A DNA stretch of 64,000 nucleotides from CALAGJ01 sp964293305 (lineage in GTDB: Bacteria > Bacteroidota > Bacteroidia > Chitinophagales > Chitinophagaceae), in contig CAXYYO010000012.1 of NCBI GenBank assembly GCA_964293305.1, positions 18,590 through 82,589 on the forward strand, given 5' to 3'. Each line of letters opens with the position of its first letter. Positions within the stretch are counted from its first letter, which is position 1. Under the pieces are notes generated by a model. The model did no database searches, had not been told where the DNA came from, and saw nothing but the letters and a program-made list of their open reading frames with translations. Positions 1 through 7,802 of this stretch are shown in pieces. The position numbers and the translations under genes are program-made.

Positions 1-249
1 TTATTGGAGGCCAGAATATATATTAGCCTTTTTCAAGTGGTGGATAGCCAGCAGACTTTAAAGAAAATTGAAGATAGAAGTGGTGAAATAAGGAAGCGCC
101 TTGGCGATACATTAAAAAATCAATTAAGACGAATACCTGTACTTCGGTTTTTTTTGGATGATACATTAGATAATGTATTTAAAATAGATGCCATTTTCAA
201 ACAAATTCATGATGAAGATGCAAAATTTCATAAACCCGAAGCAGAGTAA
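1..249 (+). CDS. rbfA: Ribosome-binding factor A, C-terminal part (5' end outside window)
   Basis: The frame is open from the first base and ends at 249, so this is the C-terminal part of a protein that starts upstream. The visible residues (EARIYISLFQ, then KKIEDRSGEIRKRLG and RRIPVLRFFLDDTLD) match the end of the KH-type domain of RbfA: a beta strand, the helix before the GEIR segment and the conserved P-x-L-x-F-x-x-D-x-x-x-D end. RbfA binds the 30S subunit during late 16S rRNA maturation and is needed in the cold. A permease gene of the LolC/E type follows on the same strand after 76 bases. Recognition rests on the short conserved tail only, but that tail is characteristic. Confidence 0.85.
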   Translation, partial: LLEARIYISLFQVVDSQQTLKKIEDRSGEIRKRLGDTLKNQLRRIPVLRFFLDDTLDNVFKIDAIFKQIHDEDAKFHKPEAE

Positions 250-325
250 AGTAGCAACAATTTTTAGTTGAGCAACTGACTATTAAGTAGCAATCCATAA
301 AAAATACAGCAAAAAAAATTAATCA

Positions 326-1543
326 TTGAATCTGCTATTTGCCTGGCGATATTTTAAGTCAAAAAAAAGTACTAATGCCATCAATATCATTGCGTGGATT
401 AGCGTTTTGGCCATGCTGGTGGGCACTACTGCGCTAATTGTAGTACTGAGTGTTTTTAATGGTTTTGAAGGATTGGTAAAAGGACTTTATGGTGATTTTT
501 ATGCTGATATAAGAATTAGTGCTTCCACAGGAAAGTTTATTGATTTTCATCCATCACTGCAAAGTAGTATAAAAAATATATATGGAGTAGATCAGGTTAG
601 CTATTGTGTAGAAGAGAAATCTGTTTTACTAAAGGGTGATTACCAAACTATTGTTTTTCTTAAGGGTGTGGACAGTAATTATATTTCTGTCAATAATATG
701 GCCTTACATACTGTGAGAGGCAGCTATCACCTTGGTGATGCAGAAAATCCAAAAATTTATACAGGAGCCGGTATTGCAAATGCTGTAGGAGCCAATCCTG
801 ATATGCCCTTTGAAGGATTGCTACTTTATTTGCCCAACAGAAATGCCACATCATTTACCAGTATGGATGCCATGCTTTCATATGAAGTTTTTCCTTCAGG
901 CATATTTGCAGTGCAACAAGAATTTGATGATAAATATGCATTTACAAATCTTGATTTTATGCAGTATATGTTGGATCTGGATATAAATAGTTTTAGCAGT
1001 GCAGAAATCAAACTCTTGCCCAATGCAGATGTAAATGCAGTAAAGACAGCATTACAAAAACTTATTGGTAGCAAATTTCATGTAGAAACCCGTTATGAAC
1101 AAAATCAGAGTTTGTTTACCATAATGCAGGTTGAAAAATGGGTGATTTATGCCATACTTTCTTTGATTCTCGTGGTAGCCGCTTTTAATATGATAGGCGC
1201 ACTTACTATGCTAGTATTAGAGAAGGAAAAAGATATAGCAGTATTGCAAGCAATGGGTGCCGGCAGAAGCCGGATACAAAAAATATTTTTAAATGAAGGG
1301 ATGTTACTGGCAGGCTTAGGTAGTATAATTGGTATTGGCTTAGCATTTTTAATTTGCTGGATACAGCAAACATTCCATCTCATAAAATTGGGTGGAGGCA
1401 GTTTTATTATTGATTATTATCCTGTAGTAATGAAAGGTGCCGATTTTCTGCTTGTGGCTGCTACCGTATTTTTGGTTTCATTATTCGCATCTTGGATACC
1501 GGCACGAAAAGCCGCAAGCCAAGCGTTTTCATTAAAGAGTTAG
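326..1543 (+). CDS. ABC transporter permease of the LolC/LolE (FtsX) family
   Basis: This 405-residue inner-membrane protein has the layout of LolC/LolE: one N-terminal membrane segment (about residues 19-44), a periplasmic MacB-like domain (about 45-265), then three membrane segments (about 272-298, 326-348, 373-393). The cytoplasmic loop EKEKDIAVLQAMGAG after segment 2 is the coupling helix that contacts the ATPase. Family members move lipoproteins to the outer-membrane carrier or act on cell-wall hydrolases; the substrate here is not shown. The start is TTG at 326. An in-frame stop lies two codons upstream, so no ATG is possible there, and the residues after TTG match the usual family N-terminus. 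The stop overlaps the stop of the convergent bshC by a few bases. No LolD ATPase gene is nearby. Confidence 0.88.
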   Translation: MNLLFAWRYFKSKKSTNAINIIAWISVLAMLVGTTALIVVLSVFNGFEGLVKGLYGDFYADIRISASTGKFIDFHPSLQSSIKNIYGVDQVSYCVEEKSVLLKGDYQTIVFLKGVDSNYISVNNMALHTVRGSYHLGDAENPKIYTGAGIANAVGANPDMPFEGLLLYLPNRNATSFTSMDAMLSYEVFPSGIFAVQQEFDDKYAFTNLDFMQYMLDLDINSFSSAEIKLLPNADVNAVKTALQKLIGSKFHVETRYEQNQSLFTIMQVEKWVIYAILSLILVVAAFNMIGALTMLVLEKEKDIAVLQAMGAGRSRIQKIFLNEGMLLAGLGSIIGIGLAFLICWIQQTFHLIKLGGGSFIIDYYPVVMKGADFLLVAATVFLVSLFASWIPARKAASQAFSLKS

Positions 1544-3141
1544 CGTGCCACTGTGAGTATACAAAAAGCTGAATCTAAACCCATTGATGCTTTAATAATA
1601 GTATCAATGAGTGTGCTACCATATCTGGCATAAAATCCCCATATATTATCCACTCTTTCCTGAAGGTTATTGCTGGGAAATAAACCTTCTTTCAACTGCT
1701 TTACTTGTCTAAAAGCATCCTCATATTTCTTTTTTTCTGCACGGAGTAATTTCTTTTCTAATTGGGTTATTTTATTTTCTGCTTTGGTACGCAATGAAAC
1801 AACGTGAGCAATTAATGTTTTATCAGTAGATGCTGCTTTACTTTCTACCTCCATATAAAATGCTGATAGGTTGTGAAGGTCAATTGTTATTCTCTCCAAA
1901 GAGTTGGCATCCTCATACACCCATTGTTTTGCCAGCGCATCTGGCGTATAAAATATTTGCTCATCAGATAAAGACAATTTACTTTTAATAGCCTGCTGTT
2001 TTTCATTCATCAGCATAAATGAATTGCGCAGCAATAACATCGGATAAGGTACACCCGCTTTTTCAAAAACTTTTTTTAACTCCAGCCAATAAGCAATTTC
2101 ACCCCCACCACCTATGAATATAATATTGGGTAATATAGTTTCCTGCAGCACTCCTCTTAGTATAACATTGGGACTAAAACGCTCAGGATGTTTAGATAAT
2201 TCATCCGTCATTTCAGCTTCGCTAAATGTTATATCGGTATTGATAACTTGATACACATTTTCAATCTTTTCTATTCTGTCTCTTCTGTTATCTTTCAAAT
2301 AAAAGAGATTGATTGCTCTGCCTGATGCCTGTACTTTAAAATGCTCTTGAAGTTCGCCAATGGTATCTTTTACAGCTTTGCTTGAAAAACCATCTTGTAA
2401 TTCCTTTTTTATAATAGATGCAAATTCTTTTTTTACTAAAGGGGAATCCGGTATAAATACAATCAAGCCGTAGGAGCCAAAAAGTTGGTGCGCCATTCGA
2501 ATGGTAGCATCCTGTATTGTGCTACCGGCGGCATAAGCATTATTGATCAAATCCATTACTTCATTACCATAAGTTAAAACGTTGAGTTGACCACCCAGCT
2601 CTTGCAATAATGCTGTGGCTTGTTTATCAATCGTCATTCTTCCAAAAGCACCGGTTTGATTGGATTTCCACTCATATTTCTTTTCATCGATTGTAAAGTG
2701 ATTTAGTTCATCAAAGTCTGCATCTTCACTGCCCATATAGTACACCGGTACAAAATTATATTGAGGCATTGCAGCTTTTAGCTGATGACATAAAGCGATG
2801 GTATGTGCTATTTTGTAGATAAAATATAAAGGACCGGTGAGTAGGTTCGGTTGATGTGCTGTGGTAATGGTAAAAGTATTTTCAAATTGCAGTTTTTGAA
2901 TATTTGTTTCTACTGCCTCGCATACTGATAGGCCTGAATAAGTTTGCACTAAATGCTCTCTCAACATTGCCCTGTTTGTAGGAAAATTTTCTCTGGCTGC
3001 TATGCTATTGGCTACACCACTCAAATCTGTTTGATGGATAAAAAAAGGCTTTAATATTTCAGCTTGTTTTTTATAAGCATTTGCAATAGTGGAGAAAGCA
3101 TTTGTTTGTTCAAAACTGATATAACTTGTATTAGCACGCAT
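1540..3141 (-). CDS. bshC: Bacillithiol biosynthesis cysteine-adding enzyme BshC
   Basis: The 533-residue product matches BshC, the putative cysteine ligase for the last step of bacillithiol synthesis (adding L-cysteine to glucosaminyl-malate). Visible family motifs are TTAHQPNL (93-100) in the nucleotide-binding core, MGSEDADFDELNHF (136-149), a GGGGEIAYW segment in the second half, and a long charged coiled coil near the C-terminus (about 450-500). Length is normal for the family. The gene is monocistronic: its stop overlaps the stop of the convergent permease gene, and a perfect TAnnTTTG promoter element lies about 8 bases upstream of the ATG. Other bacillithiol genes (bshA, bshB) are not in the window. 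Confidence 0.95.
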   Translation of the reverse strand: MRANTSYISFEQTNAFSTIANAYKKQAEILKPFFIHQTDLSGVANSIAARENFPTNRAMLREHLVQTYSGLSVCEAVETNIQKLQFENTFTITTAHQPNLLTGPLYFIYKIAHTIALCHQLKAAMPQYNFVPVYYMGSEDADFDELNHFTIDEKKYEWKSNQTGAFGRMTIDKQATALLQELGGQLNVLTYGNEVMDLINNAYAAGSTIQDATIRMAHQLFGSYGLIVFIPDSPLVKKEFASIIKKELQDGFSSKAVKDTIGELQEHFKVQASGRAINLFYLKDNRRDRIEKIENVYQVINTDITFSEAEMTDELSKHPERFSPNVILRGVLQETILPNIIFIGGGGEIAYWLELKKVFEKAGVPYPMLLLRNSFMLMNEKQQAIKSKLSLSDEQIFYTPDALAKQWVYEDANSLERITIDLHNLSAFYMEVESKAASTDKTLIAHVVSLRTKAENKITQLEKKLLRAEKKKYEDAFRQVKQLKEGLFPSNNLQERVDNIWGFYARYGSTLIDTIIKASMGLDSAFCILTVAR

Positions 3142-3148
3142 ATAATGG

Positions 3149-3156
3149 CAAATATA
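3149..3156 (-). promoter_or_regulatory. -7 promoter element of bshC
   Basis: On the minus strand this reads TATATTTG, an exact match to the Bacteroidota -7 consensus TAnnTTTG. Transcription would start only about 4 bases before the ATG, giving a near-leaderless message. No clear -33 element was seen. Confidence 0.6.
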
Positions 3157-3263
3157 TGCTTGTATATATTGCTTTAAATGAATACTAACTTTTGGGATAA
3201 AGTTGGGATAAAATTTTACCCAGATAATGCAGTTGATTTAATAATGCAATTCAAAAATCTGAA

Positions 3264-3461
3264 TTAATATTCTTCTTTATTGGAATTGTTTTCAAGAATT
3301 CTACTGCGTCTGGGTTCAGGTACATTCTCATATTCAAATGGACAATGTAAACAACCATTGCCACAACAGTACCCTTTCATTTCATGATAAGCTTTAGTGA
3401 GTACCATCAAGCCCTTTTCATTGTAGTAAAAATGAAGGTTTTCAATTAAATCTATGGTCAT
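3264..3461 (-). CDS. Small Cys-rich protein, DUF5522 family
   Basis: This 65-residue protein carries the motif Y-C-C-G-N-G-C-L-H-C-P-F (Cys 32, 33, 37, 40), which with the preceding Y-Y-N-E-x-G-L-x-V-x-T-x-x-Y-H defines DUF5522. The four cysteines and histidine suggest a metal site, but the function is unknown. The gene starts inside the end of trmB, overlapping it by 20 bases in another frame, so the two are almost certainly co-transcribed and probably translationally coupled. The C-terminal 20 residues are charged and look disordered. Confidence 0.8.
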   Translation of the reverse strand: MTIDLIENLHFYYNEKGLMVLTKAYHEMKGYCCGNGCLHCPFEYENVPEPRRSRILENNSNKEEY

Positions 3462-4140
3462 GGACTAACTCTTTAATTTGTACATCAAGATTTGGTAATA
3501 TATTCTCAGGGAGAGTAAATGATAGATAGTAAATTTGATTACTTCCTGAAATATTTAAACCTTCGTAATGCGTTTTTATACAAAGTTCGGGTATGCTTGG
3601 CACAGGTGTGTAGGCATTTTCCAAATCACACAACAATTTTAATTGAAATAAGTTGATTATATCTTTTGTAAAAGTGTACAGCACTGGGCTATCCGTTTTA
3701 AGATGTATGGTGCCTTCGGGTTTTAATATTTTTTGATATGTACGCAAATATCTGGGATGAGTAAGTCTTTTTTTAAATTTTTGCAACTGAGGATCGGGGA
3801 AAGTAATCCATATTCCATCCACTTCTTCTTTAGCAAAATAGCAATCTATTTTTTCTATTTCCGTTCTTAAAAAAGCCGCATTTTGTAGGCCATTATCCAA
3901 CGCATTTTTTGCCCCACGCCATATTCTATTCCCTTTGATGTCAATACCCAAAAAATTTTGATGCGGATATAATGCAGCCAATCCATTGGTGTATTCACCT
4001 TTGCCGCAGGCCAATTCTAAGGTTAATGGATTTTTATTTCCAAAAAAATCTGCCCATTTTCCTGGCATTTCCTCCGGAAATTCAAGTACATTTTTAAATG
4101 TTTTTATTGCGGCAAACCGCTCTAATTTTTTCTGACCCAT
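3442..4140 (-). CDS. trmB: tRNA (guanine(46)-N7)-methyltransferase
   Basis: The 232-residue protein is a class I SAM-dependent methyltransferase of the TrmB family, which makes m7G46 in the tRNA variable loop. The SAM-binding motif is LELACGKGEY (41-50), followed by NFLGIDIKGNR and by the family signature WITFPDPQ (111-118) with KKRLTHPRYL (123-132), which contains the tRNA-binding and catalytic residues. Length is typical. The gene is first in a two-gene unit with the overlapping DUF5522 gene. A hairpin at 4152-4185 separates it from the upstream DUF3078 gene. Confidence 0.95.
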   Translation of the reverse strand: MGQKKLERFAAIKTFKNVLEFPEEMPGKWADFFGNKNPLTLELACGKGEYTNGLAALYPHQNFLGIDIKGNRIWRGAKNALDNGLQNAAFLRTEIEKIDCYFAKEEVDGIWITFPDPQLQKFKKRLTHPRYLRTYQKILKPEGTIHLKTDSPVLYTFTKDIINLFQLKLLCDLENAYTPVPSIPELCIKTHYEGLNISGSNQIYYLSFTLPENILPNLDVQIKELVHDHRFN

Positions 4141-4151
4141 TACTCAAAATA

Positions 4152-4185
4152 ATTCAGGCGTTTCCTATCATAGAAACGCCTGAAT
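4152..4185 (-). terminator. Intrinsic terminator of the DUF3078 gene
   Basis: A 13-bp perfect stem (4152-4164 with 4173-4185, core AGGCGTTTC/GAAACGCCT) with an 8-base loop lies 16 bases after the stop of the DUF3078 gene. On the minus strand it is followed by a moderately T-rich stretch. It isolates that gene from trmB. Confidence 0.75.
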
Positions 4186-4200
4186 GTTTTAATATATCTA

Positions 4201-5136
4201 TTAATATTTTACCAAAAAGCCAACTCCAAACAATGATTTAAACTGTGTGCCAGGTGAGGTAAGCTTATCGCCAAATAATCTAACATCATCATCATAAATT
4301 ATATCTAAACTCCATGTAGCAGATAATACTTTAGAAATTTTAAAGGCAACCAAGTTTGTCATGTAGATGTCCATGTTCTGTGGATTGTTTTTATAGTTTG
4401 AAAACAAATCTAACCTTCCTTTATAAGAAATGGGCTTTGCGGCATCAGTAAAATAATTTACCGTTGTAAAAGCACCCAATTCATTTGCGGAACTTTTTCC
4501 CGGAGCTACTCCATATAAACCTTGGCTATTTAGTTCACTATTTGATACAATAACCCAGCGGCTTGTAAAAGGGGAAACAAAAATAGAAAGATTACTCACA
4601 GGCTTATAATCTAAACCCGGACTTACAATAATATATGCTGGGGCAAATGCTGTGGAAGATAAAACTTTGGTACTGTCTGTAGGATAAGTGAAGCCTTCAA
4701 AAAACTGGCTCCTAAAGTTGAATAATCCACTTAAATTGAGTTTTGAATTTAAAGCATATCCATATTTTGATAGTAAGTCAATGCGGTCATCATTTTTCCT
4801 TCCACCAAGGCTGGTAGTTTTTACATACCCGAGGTTGACATCTAAGTTATTATCCCAAGAATGTTTATCTTTTTTGTAATATGCGTGTAAATTGGAATAG
4901 AGATTAAGGGACAGAGAGAATTTATCACCACCTGCAGCCCAATTACTCAGCGTGCCCTGTGAAATATTTACACTTAATAAACCTCCTGTATTCCAGTTTT
5001 TTGAGGTTGTATCAGCGGGGTCTTTGGTTATATTTCTAGCAGATTCAGTTTGCAAATTTTTTACCGTGGCATCCTGTGCTACAAGCATATTCATCGCTAA
5101 AAATAACGATAAGGATAAAATTGATATTTTTTTCAT
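4201..5136 (-). CDS. Secreted DUF3078 family protein, probable outer-membrane beta-barrel
   Basis: The start is taken as the ATG at 5136. It begins a clear signal peptide (MKKISILSLSLFLAMNMLVAQ), whereas the longer open frame from 5166 puts a charged tail in front of it and overlaps the likely promoter. The mature protein (about 290 residues) has W-N-T-G-G-L, S-Q-G-T-L-S-N-W-A-A-G-G-D and G-G-R-K-N-D-D-R motifs of DUF3078, then alternating amphipathic strands ending in the aromatic-rich VGFLVKY, which suggests insertion in the outer membrane. Function is unknown; the family is conserved across Bacteroidota. It is monocistronic, with a terminator downstream. Confidence 0.85.
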   Translation of the reverse strand: MKKISILSLSLFLAMNMLVAQDATVKNLQTESARNITKDPADTTSKNWNTGGLLSVNISQGTLSNWAAGGDKFSLSLNLYSNLHAYYKKDKHSWDNNLDVNLGYVKTTSLGGRKNDDRIDLLSKYGYALNSKLNLSGLFNFRSQFFEGFTYPTDSTKVLSSTAFAPAYIIVSPGLDYKPVSNLSIFVSPFTSRWVIVSNSELNSQGLYGVAPGKSSANELGAFTTVNYFTDAAKPISYKGRLDLFSNYKNNPQNMDIYMTNLVAFKISKVLSATWSLDIIYDDDVRLFGDKLTSPGTQFKSLFGVGFLVKY

Positions 5137-5163
5137 ATTCAATACTTTTTTTAAAAATGGGCG

Positions 5164-5171
5164 CAAAGATG
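5164..5171 (-). promoter_or_regulatory. Likely -7 element of the DUF3078 gene
   Basis: The minus strand reads CATCTTTG followed by CGCCC, one mismatch from TAnnTTTG, about 28 bases upstream of the ATG at 5136. Its position argues against the longer frame that would start at 5166. Confidence 0.45.
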
Positions 5172-5249
5172 TAGAAAAAAATAATAAAATCTAGGAATAA
5201 ACCCTGCTAAATGTTCAAAAGGAAAGAGTACAAATAACTTAGTTGAACA

Positions 5250-6446
5250 TTATAAAGACTTTTGTGCAATGACAGAAGCACTTCTACTTGGAAAATATTT
5301 ATCCCTCATTTTTAGAGTGAATTGCTCTATGACTTCGGAAATAATGACACCAGCCGCAATACTTGTCACATAGTATGTAATTAGACTGATCCAAGAATCT
5401 GCAGGCATATATTCTTTGATGATAAATACAATAACGAGCTTATGAAAAAGATAAATAGAGTAAGAGTAGAATCCGATTCGTGCAATGCCATTAACAAGAA
5501 CTGCTGAAAACTTTTTATTGATTCGTTTTTCAATATCAGGGGTTAATATGAAGTACAATAGAATGGTTCCAAAACTGATATATAATAAACTATATCCAGC
5601 CACAGACATAATGTTTGTATACCATGGCATATTACTCATATTTTCTGGGTCTGGTGCCGGCACAAAAGTGTAGAGTAAGAAAGTAAAGATGGTGATACCA
5701 GTGAGCAGCTTTACATTTCTATCGTAAAATGATTTCAATGCAGCCTTGTTGAAATGATAATTATAGGCAATCATAACACCACACACCAATGAATCCATAC
5801 GATATTGCGTTTGAATATGTCTTACCCAATAATTGAATATTACAGAACGATGATGCAATAATTCCACCATAACATTTACTGCCCTCAATGAAACGCAAAC
5901 CAGCATGATGGCAAACAAGGCTTTATTCATACGAGGTACATCAGCTATCATTTTCTTCTTTGAAAAAATGTACAGGATAAAGCATAAGAAAAAATAAAAA
6001 TGTTCTTCTACGCAAAGTGACCAGGTATGCCCCCACATACCACCGATATAATTTCTTACAAAAAATAGTTCGCCAATCTTTTGAGTAATTTTAAAATCCT
6101 TTCCAATATTGGCGTACATAAAGATAGAAGCTACTATCATGATATAAAATAGCGGATAAATTTTAAAACCTCTTCTTATCAAAAAGTTCCCAGCTTTTAT
6201 ATCTTGGTATTTTTGATATTCTTTAAATAATAATCCGGAAACAAGAAAACCACTGAGAACAAAAAATAAGTCAACACCAAACCAACCATTTTTGGTGAGC
6301 ATATTAAACGGGTCAATCACTGCGAGGTTTGTATCCTGAAGAAATCCCAAAAGAGGCAATTCAAAAAAATCACGCTGGTGAAAAAAAAGAACTAATAAGA
6401 TTGCAATACCTCTTAAGAAGTCAATTTCTCTATTTCTGCTCTTCAT
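5250..6446 (-). CDS. Acyltransferase family 3 (OatA/NodX-type) membrane protein
   Basis: This 398-residue polytopic protein of the Acyltransferase_3 family (PF01757) transfers acyl, usually acetyl, groups to extracytoplasmic sugars. The N-terminus REIDFLRGIAILLVLFFH (about 6-23) contains the conserved R-x-x-A/x-x-x-V-x-x-x-H pattern with the catalytic His23. It is followed by F-G-V-D-L-F-F-V-L-S-G-F (about 55-66) and W-S-L-C-V-E-E-H-F-Y (about 143-152). About ten hydrophobic segments are visible. There is no SGNH extension, so it is the membrane-only form. It stands alone and divergent from the glycosyltransferase gene at 6666, so it may modify a lipid-linked sugar or surface polysaccharide, but the substrate cannot be read. 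Confidence 0.88.
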   Translation of the reverse strand: MKSRNREIDFLRGIAILLVLFFHQRDFFELPLLGFLQDTNLAVIDPFNMLTKNGWFGVDLFFVLSGFLVSGLLFKEYQKYQDIKAGNFLIRRGFKIYPLFYIMIVASIFMYANIGKDFKITQKIGELFFVRNYIGGMWGHTWSLCVEEHFYFFLCFILYIFSKKKMIADVPRMNKALFAIMLVCVSLRAVNVMVELLHHRSVIFNYWVRHIQTQYRMDSLVCGVMIAYNYHFNKAALKSFYDRNVKLLTGITIFTFLLYTFVPAPDPENMSNMPWYTNIMSVAGYSLLYISFGTILLYFILTPDIEKRINKKFSAVLVNGIARIGFYSYSIYLFHKLVIVFIIKEYMPADSWISLITYYVTSIAAGVIISEVIEQFTLKMRDKYFPSRSASVIAQKSL

Positions 6447-6515
6447 GAAACAATTTTCTATTATGTAGTGAATAGTGTTTTGGAATACTTGTAAGTATTA
6501 ATTCCTATTGATGGG

Positions 6516-6523
6516 CAAATATA
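6516..6523 (-). promoter_or_regulatory. -7 promoter element of the acyltransferase gene
   Basis: The minus strand reads TATATTTG, an exact TAnnTTTG match about 70 bases before the acyltransferase ATG. It faces away from the promoter of the divergent glycosyltransferase gene. Confidence 0.5.
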
Positions 6524-6628
6524 GGTATAGTATGATTTCTGCCAGAACATCATACCATTTTATAATATTTTTATTTGAAACCAAAGGTTAAATTTCATAA
6601 TAAATATAATTTTAATTATAAACAGTTT

Positions 6629-6636
6629 AATCTTTG
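6629..6636 (+). promoter_or_regulatory. Likely -7 element of the glycosyltransferase gene
   Basis: AATCTTTG followed by TAC is one mismatch from TAnnTTTG and sits 29 bases before the TTG start at 6666. Confidence 0.45.
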
Positions 6637-6665
6637 TACTTTCGAATTTCACCATAAACATTTTT

Positions 6666-7469
6666 TTGGAAAAATTAGTTATCATACCAACGTATAATGA
6701 GATTGAGAATATCGAATTAATCATCCGGGCAATTTTTGATCTTCAAAAGGATTACCATATACTGATTATTGATGATGGGTCGCCGGATGGCACTGCAAAA
6801 GCAGTAAAAAATTTAATAGAGCTTTATCAAGGGCAACTCTTCTTGGAAGAGCGATTAAGTAAGCAGGGTTTGGGCACCGCTTACATTCATGGATTTACTT
6901 GGGCTCTTAACAGAGGATATCAATATATATTTGAAATGGATGCTGATTTTTCGCATAGCCCCAATGATTTAGAAAGACTTTATAAAGCTTGTAAACATAA
7001 TAGTGGTGATTTGGCAATTGGAAGCAGGTATGTGCCAGGTGGTAAAATTGAGAATTGGCCAATGGACAGACATTTATATTCCAAGGGAGGGGCTTTATAC
7101 ACAAAACTAATAACTTGGATGCCCATTAATGATCCTACAGCAGGATTTGTATGTTATAATAAATCAGTTTTAGAAGCTATCAATTTGGAGGCCGTTCGTT
7201 TTAAAGGGTATGCATTTCAAATTGAAATGAAATTTGTAGCTTGGAAGTTAGGTTTCAATCTAGTGGAAGTGCCTATTACATTTATTGACAGGAAAAACGG
7301 CACTAGCAAAATGAGTAAAAATATTTTGAAAGAAGGCGTATTGGGTGTACTAAAAATTCAATGGAAAAGTATATTCACATCTTATAAAAAAGGAATGGAT
7401 AATCGCTTGCATTCTACCCTGCACAATACAAACGAGACAGATAAAAAGAAATCAACTACAAATATTTAA
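6666..7469 (+). CDS. Polyprenol monophosphomannose synthase-like glycosyltransferase (GT2)
   Basis: The 267-residue protein resembles dolichyl/polyprenyl-phosphate mannose synthases: IIPTYNEIENI (6-16), DDGSPDGTA (36-44), the metal-binding MDADFSHSP (91-99), SRYVPGG (120-126) and DPTAGF (156-161). Family enzymes move a sugar from a nucleotide donor to polyprenyl phosphate at the cytoplasmic face, to feed later extracytoplasmic glycosylation. There is no C-terminal membrane domain, as in the soluble class. The start is TTG at 6666, directly before the conserved E-K-L-V-I-I-P-T-Y; no in-frame ATG precedes it. The next gene follows after 21 bases. Confidence 0.88.
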   Translation: MEKLVIIPTYNEIENIELIIRAIFDLQKDYHILIIDDGSPDGTAKAVKNLIELYQGQLFLEERLSKQGLGTAYIHGFTWALNRGYQYIFEMDADFSHSPNDLERLYKACKHNSGDLAIGSRYVPGGKIENWPMDRHLYSKGGALYTKLITWMPINDPTAGFVCYNKSVLEAINLEAVRFKGYAFQIEMKFVAWKLGFNLVEVPITFIDRKNGTSKMSKNILKEGVLGVLKIQWKSIFTSYKKGMDNRLHSTLHNTNETDKKKSTTNI

Positions 7470-7490
7470 TACTGATACTGTACTGGTCCT

Positions 7491-7778
7491 ATGAAATACC
7501 AAGTAATCATAAAATTTGAGATTGATGAGGAGTTTATGAATTTAGTTCCAGCCCATCGCACATATATCAACTTTCTAATCAATAAAGCAATAGTGGACAG
7601 CTATATTGTTTGTATTGAAATAACGCAAGCATACCTTACAATAAACGCCGAAAATAAAAAAGCGGTTAATGAAATTTTAAAAAAATCTCCACTCTTTAAA
7701 TTCTGGACTTTTGAAATACATGAAGTATTTGTATATGACGGACAAATGTACCGCATGCCTACTTTACAACTCAACTGA
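7491..7778 (+). CDS. Small conserved protein, likely ferredoxin-like alpha/beta barrel (YCII/muconolactone isomerase-like)
   Basis: This 95-residue protein begins with a strand M-K-Y-Q-V-I-I-K-F-E, has H-R-T-Y-I-N-F-L-I-N-K-A (helix) and I-V-D-S-Y-I-V (strand) with a second helix and a final aromatic strand. That order fits a dimeric alpha-beta barrel of the YCII or muconolactone isomerase kind. No catalytic residue can be assigned with confidence. It follows the GT2 gene by 21 bases, so co-transcription is likely. It ends 24 bases before the convergent dnaE stop. Treat the function as unknown. Confidence 0.7.
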   Translation: MKYQVIIKFEIDEEFMNLVPAHRTYINFLINKAIVDSYIVCIEITQAYLTINAENKKAVNEILKKSPLFKFWTFEIHEVFVYDGQMYRMPTLQLN

Positions 7779-7802
7779 TCCGGCTTCTTAAGTTGTGACA
7801 TA

